A stretch of 34,138 nucleotides of DNA from Myxococcales bacterium (lineage in GTDB: Bacteria; Myxococcota_A; Polyangia; Polyangiales; Houyiibacteriaceae). The stretch covers positions 1 to 34,138 of the forward strand of contig JAGQJE010000172.1 of assembly GCA_020430775.1 (NCBI GenBank), given 5' to 3'. Position numbers and translations under genes: made by a program. The notes below the pieces were generated by a model. The model was not told the DNA's origin. It was given only the letters and a program-made list of their open reading frames with translations, and searched no databases. This document shows, one piece after another, positions 1 through 7,980 of this stretch (position 1 is its first letter; every line of letters starts with the position of its first letter).

Positions 1-436
1 CGCGCTGGCGGGCGCCGACGACGTCGCGGTCCTCGCGCGGCGACCCGGCGCCGCCGCTGCGCTGACCGGCTCGCTCGGCGAGGGGGTACGCGGCGTCGTC
101 CGCGCGTCGCCGGGGTGGGGGGAGCCCGCGCTCCGAGACGCCTTCGCCCGTGCCACCCTCGTCGTGCAGGCGACCAGCGCGACCTTGCGGTCGAGCCCGG
201 CCGCGCAAGCGTTCGCCGCGGCCTTGCCGCTCGCGTCCCTACCTGCGGACGCGGCCGTGACCGACCTCGTCTACGATCCCATCGAGACCACCGTCTTGGC
301 GGCGGCAGCGGCGCGCGGGCTAAAGACGGTCGATGGGCTCGGGATGCTGCTGCACCAGGGTGCGCTCGCGTTCGAGACCTGGACCGAGGTCCCCGCGCCC
401 GTCGAGGTCATGCGGTCGGCGCTCGCGGCCGGTTGA
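1..436 (+). CDS. aroE: Shikimate dehydrogenase, C-terminal part (5' end outside window)
   Basis: The reading frame is open from base 2 to the TGA at 434-436 and has no start in view, so the gene is cut by the left edge. Shikimate dehydrogenase reduces 3-dehydroshikimate to shikimate with NADPH in the cytoplasm, the fourth step toward chorismate. The visible ~144 residues carry the family's C-terminal signatures: a DLVYDPIET stretch near 267-294 and the GLGMLLHQGALAFE helix near 337-372, the latter typical of the end of AroE. The NADP-binding turn probably lies at or just before the left edge. Chorismate made by this pathway would feed trpE at 27374 in the same window. Identification rests on these motifs; the quinate/shikimate dehydrogenase YdiB is a less likely alternative. 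Confidence 0.88.
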   Translation, partial: ALAGADDVAVLARRPGAAAALTGSLGEGVRGVVRASPGWGEPALRDAFARATLVVQATSATLRSSPAAQAFAAALPLASLPADAAVTDLVYDPIETTVLAAAAARGLKTVDGLGMLLHQGALAFETWTEVPAPVEVMRSALAAG

Positions 437-643
437 GCGCCGCGCGAGGTCGCTCGGTCCAGGACGCGCCGCACGCCACGCGGTCGGTCTTCGTCGCCAT
501 CGTGTCGTCCGCGCCACGCCGTCGGTGACACGCTGTCACTGCCCCACCGCGCTCGAGGGTGCCGATCGCTCGAATTCCTCAGGGTTTCGGCAGGTCGGAG
601 GGCGCTGTGGCGTTGGCATCGAGCGTGCATACGTATCTCGGCG

Positions 644-1102
644 ATGCCCCGCTCTCTCCCCCTCCTCCTCGTCTCTGGCATCCTCGTCCTCACCCTGGGC
701 GGTGGGCTGGCCTACGTCGCGCATGACGCCGCCGCGTCCGGCGCGACCGGCCTCGACGCCTTCGCCGACGCCGTGGCTCGCGGCTACGGCGGCGACCGCG
801 TCGACGCGGCGCTCTCGCTCGCCGATCTCGAGCGCGAGCCGGTCGAGCTCATCGCCCAGGGGAGCCGCGAGCGCTTCGACCGCGGGCAAGAGGCAGAGCT
901 GGCGGCGCGCGCCCGCGCCGCGCTCGCGGGGCTCGACTCGCCGTCCGCGGAGCTCATCCAGCGCAGCGTCGACCGCGACGGCAGCCAGGCGACCGTGGCC
1001 GTTCGGCTGCGGACCGCGTCGGGCTTCATCAACGCGCGCTTCGACCTGCTCCGCCGCGGGGAGAACTGGCTGATGCGCCGTGTCGTCACGTCGGGCTCGT
1101 AG
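644..1102 (+). CDS. Hypothetical membrane-anchored or exported protein
   Basis: A 152-residue protein of no family I recognise. Residues 1-27 form a hydrophobic segment (MPRSLPLLLVSGILVLTLGG) that reads as an uncleaved signal anchor or a signal peptide, so the remaining ~120 residues should lie in the periplasm. The body has Ala- and Glu-rich helical stretches followed by alternating beta-like strands, ending LLRRGENWLMRRVV, which resembles the last strand of small NTF2-like or DUF4878-type folds; that is only a guess. The start at 644 is the only one that keeps the hydrophobic N-terminus. No clear Shine-Dalgarno sequence precedes it. Its last 23 bases overlap the GTG start of the next gene, so the two are probably co-transcribed. 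Confidence 0.6.
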   Translation: MPRSLPLLLVSGILVLTLGGGLAYVAHDAAASGATGLDAFADAVARGYGGDRVDAALSLADLEREPVELIAQGSRERFDRGQEAELAARARAALAGLDSPSAELIQRSVDRDGSQATVAVRLRTASGFINARFDLLRRGENWLMRRVVTSGS

Positions 1103-1457
1103 CCGCATCATTCAGCGCGCCGAGGCGTCCGAGCCGGCCCGCGCGGCGCTGCGCGTCGACGAACGCGACGGCGCCGTCACCTTCGAGGTCCGCGTGACCC
1201 CGCGCGCCTCGCGTGAAGCCGTGCGCGGTCTGCGTGGCGAAGCACTCGACGTCGCGCTCACGTCGCCGCCGGTCGAGGGCGCCGCAAACCTGGCGCTGCG
1301 CAAGCTCCTCGCCCGCGAGCTGGGCGTCGCCGCGGGCGCCGTGTCCCTCATCCGCGGCGAGCGCGGACGGGTCAAGCTCGTCCGCGTCGAGGGGGTGACC
1401 GCCGACTCGGTCCGAGCCCTGGTTTCCCAGGCCGGCGGAGGGGTTCCGACCGCTTGA
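1080..1457 (+). CDS. YggU/UPF0235 (DUF167) family protein
   Basis: A 125-residue protein with the DUF167 signature: TPRASREAVRG near residues 40-50, the SPPVEGAANLALRKLLA block near 62-78, and a strand region ending in GERGRVKLVRVEG. The family is small, widespread and of unsettled function, often found near yggT, proC or lgt-like genes. The chosen GTG at 1080 overlaps the end of the preceding gene by 23 bases. It gives a basic N-terminal extension of about 25 residues before the conserved domain, so the true start may lie further in. No better ATG or GTG is visible before the domain. lgt follows after 33 bases and may be in the same transcript. Confidence 0.8.
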   Translation: MSSRRARSRIIQRAEASEPARAALRVDERDGAVTFEVRVTPRASREAVRGLRGEALDVALTSPPVEGAANLALRKLLARELGVAAGAVSLIRGERGRVKLVRVEGVTADSVRALVSQAGGGVPTA

Positions 1458-1490
1458 CGAGGCCCACGGTGGGCCGGAAAGTCCTGATCG

Positions 1491-2423
1491 ATGCATCCGA
1501 TTCTGTTCAGCATACCGACGCCCTGGGGCGCCGTCCCCATCTACTCCTACGGCGTCATGCTCGGCCTCAGCCTGCTCGTCGCCTGGTACTTCATCATGTA
1601 CATGGGCTCGAAGGTCGAGCGCATGGACAAGGACCTGATGGCGAACTGCTTCGTCGTCACGGCCCTCACCGCCATCCTCTTCGCGCGCCTGTTCTACGTC
1701 TTCACGAACCTCGACGAGTTCCCGACCATCCTGAGCTGGTTCAACTTCCGCTCGGGCGGGCTCGTCGCCTACGGCGGCTTCCTCGGCGGTTTCTTCGGCG
1801 CTTGGGGCTACCTCAAGTGGCGCAAGGTGCCGCTGCTCCCGTGGGCCGATCTCGTCGCGCCGACGCTCGGCTCCGGGCTCGCGCTGACCCGCATCGGCTG
1901 CTACCTCTACGGCTGCGACTACGGCAAGCCCCTGTCGGCGAGCGCGCCTGCGTGGCTCGCGAAGCTCGGCACCTTCCCGCACTGGAACGAGGCGGCGTTT
2001 CCGCACTTCGCCTTCGACCAGCAGCTCTACGGCTCGCCGGCCTATGTCCATCACGTGAACGAAGGGCTCATCGCCGCCTCGGCCGCGACCTCGCTCCCGG
2101 TTCATCCGACCGAGCTGTACTCGTCGCTCGCCGGCGTCGTCATCTTCGCCAGCGCGTTGTGGGTGTTCAAGCACCGGCGCTTCCGCGGCGAGGTGTTCTT
2201 CTACGTCGCCGCGGCGTACTCCGTCTGGCGCTTTTTCCTCGAGTTCTGGCGTGACGACCCGGAGCGAGGCGCAGCGCTCGGCTTCTCCGAGTCGCAGTGG
2301 ATCGCGATCATCATCCTGCCCATCGTGGCGTTCGCGTGGCTGCACTTTCGCCGCCGGGCGAAGGCGCGCGGCGACATCACCGTCCCGCCCCACGCCCAGC
2401 AGCCCATCGAGGCGAGCGCCTAG
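1491..2423 (+). CDS. lgt: Prolipoprotein diacylglyceryl transferase
   Basis: Lgt is an inner-membrane enzyme that transfers diacylglycerol from phosphatidylglycerol to the lipobox cysteine of prolipoproteins. The 310-residue product begins with the typical MHPILFSIPTP and has about seven hydrophobic segments. Family landmarks visible are SGGLVAYGGFLGGFFGAWG (near residues 86-104), the RIGCYLYGCDYGKP loop (near 134-147), the variant of the Lgt signature found in many non-enteric bacteria, and VHPTELYSSLAG (near 204-215). Length fits the family. The ATG at 1491 is the natural start. The two large lipoproteins at 16177-20207 and other envelope lipoproteins would be its substrates. Downstream lies a perfect hairpin (2432-2453) shared with the convergent LysM gene. 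Confidence 0.95.
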   Translation: MHPILFSIPTPWGAVPIYSYGVMLGLSLLVAWYFIMYMGSKVERMDKDLMANCFVVTALTAILFARLFYVFTNLDEFPTILSWFNFRSGGLVAYGGFLGGFFGAWGYLKWRKVPLLPWADLVAPTLGSGLALTRIGCYLYGCDYGKPLSASAPAWLAKLGTFPHWNEAAFPHFAFDQQLYGSPAYVHHVNEGLIAASAATSLPVHPTELYSSLAGVVIFASALWVFKHRRFRGEVFFYVAAAYSVWRFFLEFWRDDPERGAALGFSESQWIAIIILPIVAFAWLHFRRRAKARGDITVPPHAQQPIEASA

Positions 2424-2431
2424 CTCGCAGC

Positions 2432-2453
2432 CCGGTCACCGAGCGGTGACCGG
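2432..2453. terminator. Perfect hairpin between convergent lgt and LysM genes
   Basis: CCGGTCACC at 2432-2440 and GGTGACCGG at 2445-2453 form a 9-bp perfect stem with a 4-base loop, within the 49 bases separating two convergent stop codons. There is no T-run, so as an intrinsic terminator it is incomplete; its position suggests a bidirectional transcription end. Confidence 0.5.
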
Positions 2454-2472
2454 TTCGCGACCGAGCGGGTAG

Positions 2473-3591
2473 CTAGCGGGGCGGAGCGGGCCCCCCGTCG
2501 GGCGGTGCCGCCGGCGAGCCGGCGTTCGGGCGCTGACGCTCTCGCCTGAGCTCGTCGCGGGCGTCTCGGAACGCCCGCAGCACCTTCGGTGAGTTGCGCA
2601 CGGTGTCGAGCTCGAGGTCCGGTTGCCGCGCTATCGCGGCCTTGAACGCCGCCACCGCGAGCCCAGGCCGACCGAGCGCGACGAGCGCCGTCCCCAGCTC
2701 GCGCTCAACCGAGACGACCTGGTTGCCGGTGAGCCCACCGTGGCCGAGCAGCGCGTTCCCGAGGGCGACCGCCTCGACGAACTGGCCGTTCGAGACCGCC
2801 TCGCGCAGCTTCGGGATCTGCGCCGAGACGTCGAGCTGGCGCGCCCGCAGGTCGCCTGTGCTGCAGAGCAGGCCATCGGCCTGGGTGAGCCGCGCGCGCG
2901 CCGTGTCCGTGAGGGTGAGCGTGGGCAGCGGGACGAGCACGATCGACCCGGGTTTGAGCCGCTCGCGCTCGAGCCCGTTGAACCTGCGAAGGATGCGCAC
3001 CGCGGGGCTGTCTTCGTCCGCCTCGCCGGCGGGGGCGCTCTTCGAGGCCGCGCCGGTCGTCGCCGTGGCCTGCGCGCTCTCGCCGTAGTACACGGCGGCG
3101 ATCGACTCGAGGGTGTCGTTCTTGTCCACGCGGTGGGCGAGCGGGTAGGGGACCAGCAGCTCCTGGTTTTCTTCGAGCGGCGTGTCGAGCGAGCCGTGGT
3201 TGATCTCGGCGAGGTAGAACGCCCGGTCCGCGGTGCCGTAGTAGCGGTCGGCGAGCGACCGCCAGGTCTCGTCCGCCGCCACGCGGTGGTAGCCGGCGGT
3301 CGGGACGAGGATGCGCTCTCCCGGGACGAGCGGCTCGGCGACGGGGTTCGCGACCGAGAGGACGAGCGCATCGAGCGGGTCGCCGTAGTAGCGCTGCGCG
3401 ATGGTCGCGAACGTGTCGCCAGGGCGCGCGACATGGACGAGCGCGAGCGTCGGTCCGGCCGGTGCGGGCGTGCCGGCGAAGCTCAGCGCCGCGAGCGCGA
3501 GGGCGACGAGCCGAGCGGCCGCGGCGGAGGGCGCGCGCGACCGGCTCGCCTCCGGGCTTGGCGCGCCGGTGCCGGGGGTGCGCGGGCTCAT
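2473..3591 (-). CDS. Exported triple-LysM protein with helical C-terminal region
   Basis: A 372-residue protein with a signal-peptide-like segment at about residues 23-45 (hydrophobic run RLVALALAALSFAG). Three LysM repeats follow: about 53-97 (PGDTFATIAQRYYG), 102-148 (ADETWRSLADRYYG) and 153-221 (KNDTLESIAAVYYG). The third is interrupted by an Ala/Ser/Glu-rich insert of roughly 25 residues. LysM modules bind peptidoglycan or other GlcNAc polymers. Residues 258-350 are helical and TPR-like (LREAVSNGQFVEAVALGNAL), and the last 15 are Pro/Gly-rich. The start at 3591 is chosen because its ATG overlaps the kinase stop as ATGA (3588-3591), implying translational coupling. The gene is therefore probably the envelope partner of the upstream kinase. 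Its precise role is unknown. Confidence 0.85.
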   Translation of the reverse strand: MSPRTPGTGAPSPEASRSRAPSAAAARLVALALAALSFAGTPAPAGPTLALVHVARPGDTFATIAQRYYGDPLDALVLSVANPVAEPLVPGERILVPTAGYHRVAADETWRSLADRYYGTADRAFYLAEINHGSLDTPLEENQELLVPYPLAHRVDKNDTLESIAAVYYGESAQATATTGAASKSAPAGEADEDSPAVRILRRFNGLERERLKPGSIVLVPLPTLTLTDTARARLTQADGLLCSTGDLRARQLDVSAQIPKLREAVSNGQFVEAVALGNALLGHGGLTGNQVVSVERELGTALVALGRPGLAVAAFKAAIARQPDLELDTVRNSPKVLRAFRDARDELRRERQRPNAGSPAAPPDGGPAPPR

Positions 3592-4946
3592 CGCGAGGGC
3601 TCCGCGTCCGGTGGCTGGGGCGGCGGGTTGTCCCGCGACGGCACGCGCGGCGGGAGCTGCACCGCGAGCTGGGTCGTCTCGCCGCTCTTCACCGTCACCT
3701 CGCGCTGGACCTCGTCGTAGAAGGGGTTGCGGAAGATGACGAAGTGCCGTCCGGGCGGGACGGCGATGGGCCACGCCGACGGCGTCGTCGCGACGTGCTC
3801 CCCGTCGACGAAGACCTCGGCCCACGGCTCGGCGACGACTCGCACGTAGCCGGGCGCGGCGGCCACCGTCGCTGTCTGGTTCGTGAGCGCGGCGGGGGGC
3901 GGCGCGCCCGCTCGATCGTCGGCGAGCGCCTGAATCACGCCCCCGCCGATGAGCACGGCCGCGAGCAGCACTCCCTCGACGATGCCCACGTGGCGCAAGA
4001 GCGACGGGTCCTCCACCACGCGCGCCGCGCCGCGCTGCTCGCCGGCCGACAAGATGGCGTTCGCCTCCTCCCGTGGGAGCAGCCCCGCGTCGCGCAGGTA
4101 GAGCACGAGCCGCGCGTTGTGGTTCATCGGGACGCGCGGCACGATGAACTCGACCAGGTCGTCGACGAGGGCCTGCGTGCTGCCGTAGCGGTTCGCCGGG
4201 ATTTTCTGGAGGCAGCGGGCGACGATGCGCTCGATCTTGACGGGCACCGCGGCGTTGATGCGCCGCGCGGCCGTGTAGTCGTCGAGCCGGATCCGCTGCA
4301 TCACGGTGCGCTCGGTGTCCTCGACGAAGGGCTTGCGTCCGGTGACCATCTGGTAGAGCACGATGCCGAGCGAGAAGATGTCGGTCCGGAAGTCGAGCTT
4401 GTTGCCGAGGATCTGCTCCGGCGACATGTAGCTCGGGGTGCCGAGCCCGGTCCCGGTCTCGGTGAGGTCGCTCAGCTCGTCGGTCCGCGCGATTCCAAAG
4501 TCCATGAGCTTCACGACGCCCTGCCGCGCGATGATGATGTTCGCGGGCTTGATGTCGCGGTGGATGACGCCGCGGAAGTGCGCGTAGTCGAGCGCGCGCG
4601 CGACCTGCAGCGCGATGATCGCGGCGACCTCGGGCGGCAGCACCGGCGTGCGCTCGAGCAGGTCGTAGAGGTCGATGCCCTCGACGTACTCCATCACGAT
4701 CGACATCGACTTGCCGTCGTGGATGAAGTCGTAGATGTGCAGGATGTTCTCGTGCTGGAGCGTCGCCAGAAAGTGCGCCTCCCGCTCGAAGCGCTCGGCG
4801 AACTTGCTGTCGAGCGCGATCGACGGCTTGAGGCGCTTGACCGCGACCTGCCGGCCGAGCGGCTCCTGCACGGCGCGATAGACGACCGCCATCCCGCCGC
4901 TGCCGATCTCGCCGAGGATGCGGCAATTGCCGATGCGCTCGCTCAT
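3588..4946 (-). CDS. Transmembrane Ser/Thr protein kinase with PEGA domain
   Basis: A 452-residue Hanks-type (PknB-like) kinase. The kinase domain spans about residues 10-270: glycine loop GEIGSGGMAVVY (12-23), ATP-binding Lys37, catalytic HRDIKPAN (129-136), DFG at 149-151 and the SPE motif at 175-177. All catalytic residues are present, so it should be active. A single transmembrane helix lies near 318-340. After a short Pro/Ala linker, a PEGA domain at about 364-430 (VVAEPWAEVFVDGEHV) would face the periplasm. Such receptor-like kinases are abundant in myxobacteria. It couples by ATGA to the LysM gene. Start 4946 gives the canonical N-terminus; a four-codon ORF (4957-4943) ends on this start codon and is described in the findings. 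Substrates are unknown. Confidence 0.92.
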   Translation of the reverse strand: MSERIGNCRILGEIGSGGMAVVYRAVQEPLGRQVAVKRLKPSIALDSKFAERFEREAHFLATLQHENILHIYDFIHDGKSMSIVMEYVEGIDLYDLLERTPVLPPEVAAIIALQVARALDYAHFRGVIHRDIKPANIIIARQGVVKLMDFGIARTDELSDLTETGTGLGTPSYMSPEQILGNKLDFRTDIFSLGIVLYQMVTGRKPFVEDTERTVMQRIRLDDYTAARRINAAVPVKIERIVARCLQKIPANRYGSTQALVDDLVEFIVPRVPMNHNARLVLYLRDAGLLPREEANAILSAGEQRGAARVVEDPSLLRHVGIVEGVLLAAVLIGGGVIQALADDRAGAPPPAALTNQTATVAAAPGYVRVVAEPWAEVFVDGEHVATTPSAWPIAVPPGRHFVIFRNPFYDEVQREVTVKSGETTQLAVQLPPRVPSRDNPPPQPPDAEPSR

Positions 4947-5022
4947 GGCGTGCCCATGGCGCCAGCATAGCAGCCGCGGGCAGGCCCCAAGCCGTCGCGC
5001 CGCGCGGCGATGGCGTGCGTCC

Positions 5023-5448
5023 CTACCACTCGCCCTCGCTCGGCATCGACGCCCAGGGCTCCTTCGGGGGGAGGGGCTCCCCGCGCTGGAGCAGCTCGAC
5101 CGAGCACTGGTCGGGCGAGCGGACGAAGGCCATGCGCCCGTCGCGCGGAGGCCGGAGGATGCGCACGCCTTGCGCCTGCAGCTCAGCGCACAGGGCGTAG
5201 ATGTCTTCGACCTCGAAGGCGACGTGGCCGAAGTTGCGGCCGACCGAGTAGGGCTCCGCCTGGTCCCAGTTGTAGGTGAGCTCGAGCTGAGCGGGATCGT
5301 CCGGATCGGGCGTCTCGAGGAAGACCAGCGTGAAGCGGCCACGCTCGCTCTCGCGGCGGCGCACCTCGCGCAGGCCGAGCTTGCCGACGAAGAAGTCGAG
5401 CGCCGCGTCGAGGTCCTGCACCCGGAGCATCGTGTGGAGGTAGCGCAT
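5023..5448 (-). CDS. gloA: Glyoxalase I-like (VOC superfamily) protein
   Basis: With the ATG at 5448 the product is 141 residues beginning [20 protein letters not shown], the hallmark start of lactoylglutathione lyase. The family isomerises the methylglyoxal-glutathione hemithioacetal to S-lactoylglutathione in the cytoplasm. Metal ligands expected for GloA are visible: His5 in the first strand, a Glu in the LELTYNW segment, His in [11 protein letters not shown] and Glu in SVELLQRGE. An open frame continues to 5511, but that would overlap mutY and add 21 residues without family character, so the shorter start is preferred. It lies 10 bases downstream of mutY and probably shares its transcript. 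Another VOC enzyme (a dioxygenase or epimerase) is possible but less likely. Confidence 0.82.
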   Translation of the reverse strand: MRYLHTMLRVQDLDAALDFFVGKLGLREVRRRESERGRFTLVFLETPDPDDPAQLELTYNWDQAEPYSVGRNFGHVAFEVEDIYALCAELQAQGVRILRPPRDGRMAFVRSPDQCSVELLQRGEPLPPKEPWASMPSEGEW

Positions 5449-5458
5449 GCCTGGAAGC

Positions 5459-6619
5459 CTAGCGCTCCCCGGCGGGCGTCCGCGAGCCTCCGTGTCTGCG
5501 GGGGGCCTCACCGGCTGCGGTGGGGCCGGGTCGCGCGGCGGTCAGCGCGAGCAGCTTCTGCGTCAGCGCCGAGACCCCGACCTCCGCCAGCGCGTCGAGC
5601 CGGACGAAGCGTGCGCGCCGGTCGCCGGCCGGAGGCGACGCTGCGGACGCTGCGGAGGCCGAAAAGGCGGTCACGCGCAGCCGGCAGTGGGTGAGCGCGT
5701 GCTCGATGGTGCCGCACGGCGCAGGGTCGAGCGCGACGCCACCGTGGTCACCGAGCGCGCGCGCGGCCGCGTCGACCGGACGCTCCCCGGGCCCGCGCTC
5801 GACCGTCGGGAGACCCCACAGCCCCCCGAAGAGCGCGCCCTCGCCGCGCGTGAGCCACACCTCGCCTGGCCGGCCGAGTCGCACCGCGACGAGCTCGACG
5901 CGGCGGGGCGGCCTGCGCGCGCGAGGCACCGGCAGCTCGCCGCCACGACCGAGGCGGAGCGCCTCGCAGCGGCTCGCGACGGGGCAGCGGTCGCAGCGCG
6001 GCGCGGTCTTCGTACAGACCAGCGCCCCAAGCTCCATCAGCGCCTGGTTGAGCGCGCCGGGGCGCTCGCCTCGGACGAGCGCCGCGGCGTCCGCCCACAG
6101 CGCGCGCTCGGTGTCGCCGCGCCCGAGCGGCGTGTCGATCGCGCGCAGCCGGGCGAGCACGCGCGCCACGTTCCCGTCGACGAGCGGCTCCGGGCGGTCG
6201 AAGGCGATGCTGCCGATGGCGCCGGCGGTGTACCGCCCGACGCCCGGGAGCGCGCGGCGGTCTTCGGGCTCGCGCGGCACCTCGCCCCCGTATCGCGCGA
6301 CGACCTCGCGAGCGCCGCGGTGCAGCATGCGCGCGCGGCGGTAATACCCGAGGCCGCTCCACATTCCGAGCACGTCGTCTTCGGGCGCCGCGGCCAGACG
6401 CTCCGGCGTCGGAAAGCGCGCCATGAAGCGCTCGTAGTAGGGGATGACGGTGTCGACGCGCGTCTGCTGGAGCATCACCTCGGAGACCCAGACCGCGTAG
6501 GGGTCACGCGTCCGTCGCCAGGGGAGGTCGCGGGCGCTCAGGTCGTACCACGCGAGCAGGGCCGCCCGCACGTCGGTCGCCCACGCGGCGCCCTCGTCAT
6601 CGGCGTGCGCGTCGGTCAC
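5459..6619 (-). CDS. mutY: A/G-specific adenine DNA glycosylase
   Basis: MutY removes adenine misincorporated opposite 8-oxoguanine. The 386-residue product has the full set of landmarks: catalytic Glu47 in [12 protein letters not shown], the helix-hairpin-helix [14 protein letters not shown] (124-137), catalytic Asp148 in [12 protein letters not shown], and the 4Fe-4S ligands Cys202, Cys209, Cys212 and Cys218 in C-X6-C-X2-C-X5-C spacing. A C-terminal NUDIX-like domain (about 235-365) would recognise 8-oxoG. The GTG start at 6619 overlaps the TGA of the E2 gene as GTGA (6616-6619), so translation is coupled. Its place behind a ketoacid dehydrogenase is not functionally obvious. The last ~25 residues are Pro/Gly-rich and may be dispensable. 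Confidence 0.95.
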   Translation of the reverse strand: MTDAHADDEGAAWATDVRAALLAWYDLSARDLPWRRTRDPYAVWVSEVMLQQTRVDTVIPYYERFMARFPTPERLAAAPEDDVLGMWSGLGYYRRARMLHRGAREVVARYGGEVPREPEDRRALPGVGRYTAGAIGSIAFDRPEPLVDGNVARVLARLRAIDTPLGRGDTERALWADAAALVRGERPGALNQALMELGALVCTKTAPRCDRCPVASRCEALRLGRGGELPVPRARRPPRRVELVAVRLGRPGEVWLTRGEGALFGGLWGLPTVERGPGERPVDAAARALGDHGGVALDPAPCGTIEHALTHCRLRVTAFSASAASAASPPAGDRRARFVRLDALAEVGVSALTQKLLALTAARPGPTAAGEAPRRHGGSRTPAGER

Positions 6620-7974
6620 AGCCGGTCGATGAACATGCGCTCGGGGTGCTCGAGCTCGTCGATGAGGTCGTACGCGAACGCCGCCCCGACGTGGCCGTCC
6701 ACGACGCGGTGGTCGAAGGTGAGCGAGAGCAGACCGACCTGGCCGACGACGATGGCGCCGTCCCGCACGACGGGTCGCGCGCGGATGCGGTGCACGCCGA
6801 GGATGCCGACCTCGGGGTGGTTCAGGACGGGCGTCGCGAGCAGGCCGCCCTGCCGGCCGAGCGACGTGACGGTGAAGGTCGACCCGGTCAGCTCGTCGCG
6901 CCCGAGCGTCCCCTCGCGCGCGCCCGCGGAGAGCCGCTCGATCTCGGCGGCGAGCGCGAGCAGGCCGAGCTCGTCGGCGCCCCGCACCACCGGCACCATC
7001 AACCCGGCGTCGGTCGCGGTCGCGACGCCGATGTCGTAGTAGTGCCGGTACACGAGTTCGTGCGTCTTTTCGTCGAGCGTGCTGTTCAGCGCGGGGTGGC
7101 GCCTTAGGACCAAGGCCGTCGCCTTCACGATGAAGGGCAGGTAGGTGAGCTTGACCCCGCGGGCCTGCGCGCCGGCCGCGAGGTGCTCGCGCAGCCGCAT
7201 CAGCGGCTCGGCGTCGAGCTCCTCGACGAAGGTGAACTGCGCGGCCGTCCGAGTCGCCTCGGCCATGCGCTCGGCGATCTTGCGGCGCACCCCGACGAAG
7301 GGCTCACGGGTCTCGCGTCGGTGTTCGCGCCGAAGCGCTTCGCCACCAGGCTGGCGCGCGCGCTGCGCGACGTGGGCCCCGCCGCTCGGGCGCTGGCCTG
7401 CCGCCGCCGCGAGCACGTCGTCCCGGCTGACGCGCCCCCTCGGTCCGGTCGGCGGCACCTCACGCAGGTCGACGCCGCGCTCCCTCGCGAGCGCCCGCAC
7501 CGCCGGGGTGGCGAGCGGCTTCGGGTCGAAGTGCGACGCGCGCCCGGTCGGTGAGGCGCGGGTCGCCGGCGCGTTGGTCGCCGCCTCGGCGCTCGCGAGC
7601 AGCTCGGCACCCGGCAGCCGCGACTCGATGACACCGACCGCCGTGGCCGCCGGCCCCTCGTCTCCGTCGACGCGCGACGACGGCGCGGGGTCCTCGCGCG
7701 CGGCGGTGGCCTCGCGAGCGGTCGTCGCGCCGCCTGCCGCCTCGATCACCGCGAGGACGTCACCGACCCGCGCCGTCTCCCCGACCGCGAACGCGAGCCG
7801 CGCGACGCGCCCCCCGACCGGCGAGTCGATGACGACGGTCGCCTTGTCCGTCATCACCTCGACGAGCGGCGCGTCCTCGGCGACCTCGTCCCCTTCGGTG
7901 ACGTGCCAGCGCACGATCTCGCCTTCAGAGACGCCCTCGCCGATGTCAGGGAGCTTGAACTCGAGCGCGGCCAT
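6616..7974 (-). CDS. bkdB: Dihydrolipoamide acyltransferase E2 of a 2-oxoacid dehydrogenase
   Basis: E2 forms the core of the complex and passes the acyl group from E1 to CoA on a lipoyl arm. The 452-residue protein has one lipoyl domain at 1-80 with the modified Lys44 in VMTDKATVVID, an Ala/Pro-rich linker, a peripheral-subunit-binding domain near 150-190 (ATPAVRALARERGVDL), and the catalytic domain from about 220. The catalytic domain contains the acyltransferase motif DHRVVDG near residue 421, with its His and Asp. Order E1-alpha, E1-beta, E2 and the E1 sequence favour a branched-chain ketoacid dehydrogenase over pyruvate dehydrogenase, but substrate is inferred. No E3 (lpd) gene lies in the window. 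The gap to E1-beta is six bases. Confidence 0.92.
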   Translation of the reverse strand: MAALEFKLPDIGEGVSEGEIVRWHVTEGDEVAEDAPLVEVMTDKATVVIDSPVGGRVARLAFAVGETARVGDVLAVIEAAGGATTAREATAAREDPAPSSRVDGDEGPAATAVGVIESRLPGAELLASAEAATNAPATRASPTGRASHFDPKPLATPAVRALARERGVDLREVPPTGPRGRVSRDDVLAAAAGQRPSGGAHVAQRARQPGGEALRREHRRETREPFVGVRRKIAERMAEATRTAAQFTFVEELDAEPLMRLREHLAAGAQARGVKLTYLPFIVKATALVLRRHPALNSTLDEKTHELVYRHYYDIGVATATDAGLMVPVVRGADELGLLALAAEIERLSAGAREGTLGRDELTGSTFTVTSLGRQGGLLATPVLNHPEVGILGVHRIRARPVVRDGAIVVGQVGLLSLTFDHRVVDGHVGAAFAYDLIDELEHPERMFIDRL

Positions 7975-7980
7975 GGGTCC

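Noticed and set aside
1086-2393. A long minus-strand open frame across lgt and the DUF167 gene
   Set aside because: Charged, motif-free translation opposite two genes with clear family signatures, so it is a shadow frame.
3592-4968. Upstream extension of the LysM frame through the kinase gene
   Set aside because: The frame stays open only because of GC content. The kinase domain is in another frame with all catalytic motifs, and the ATGA overlap fixes the LysM start.
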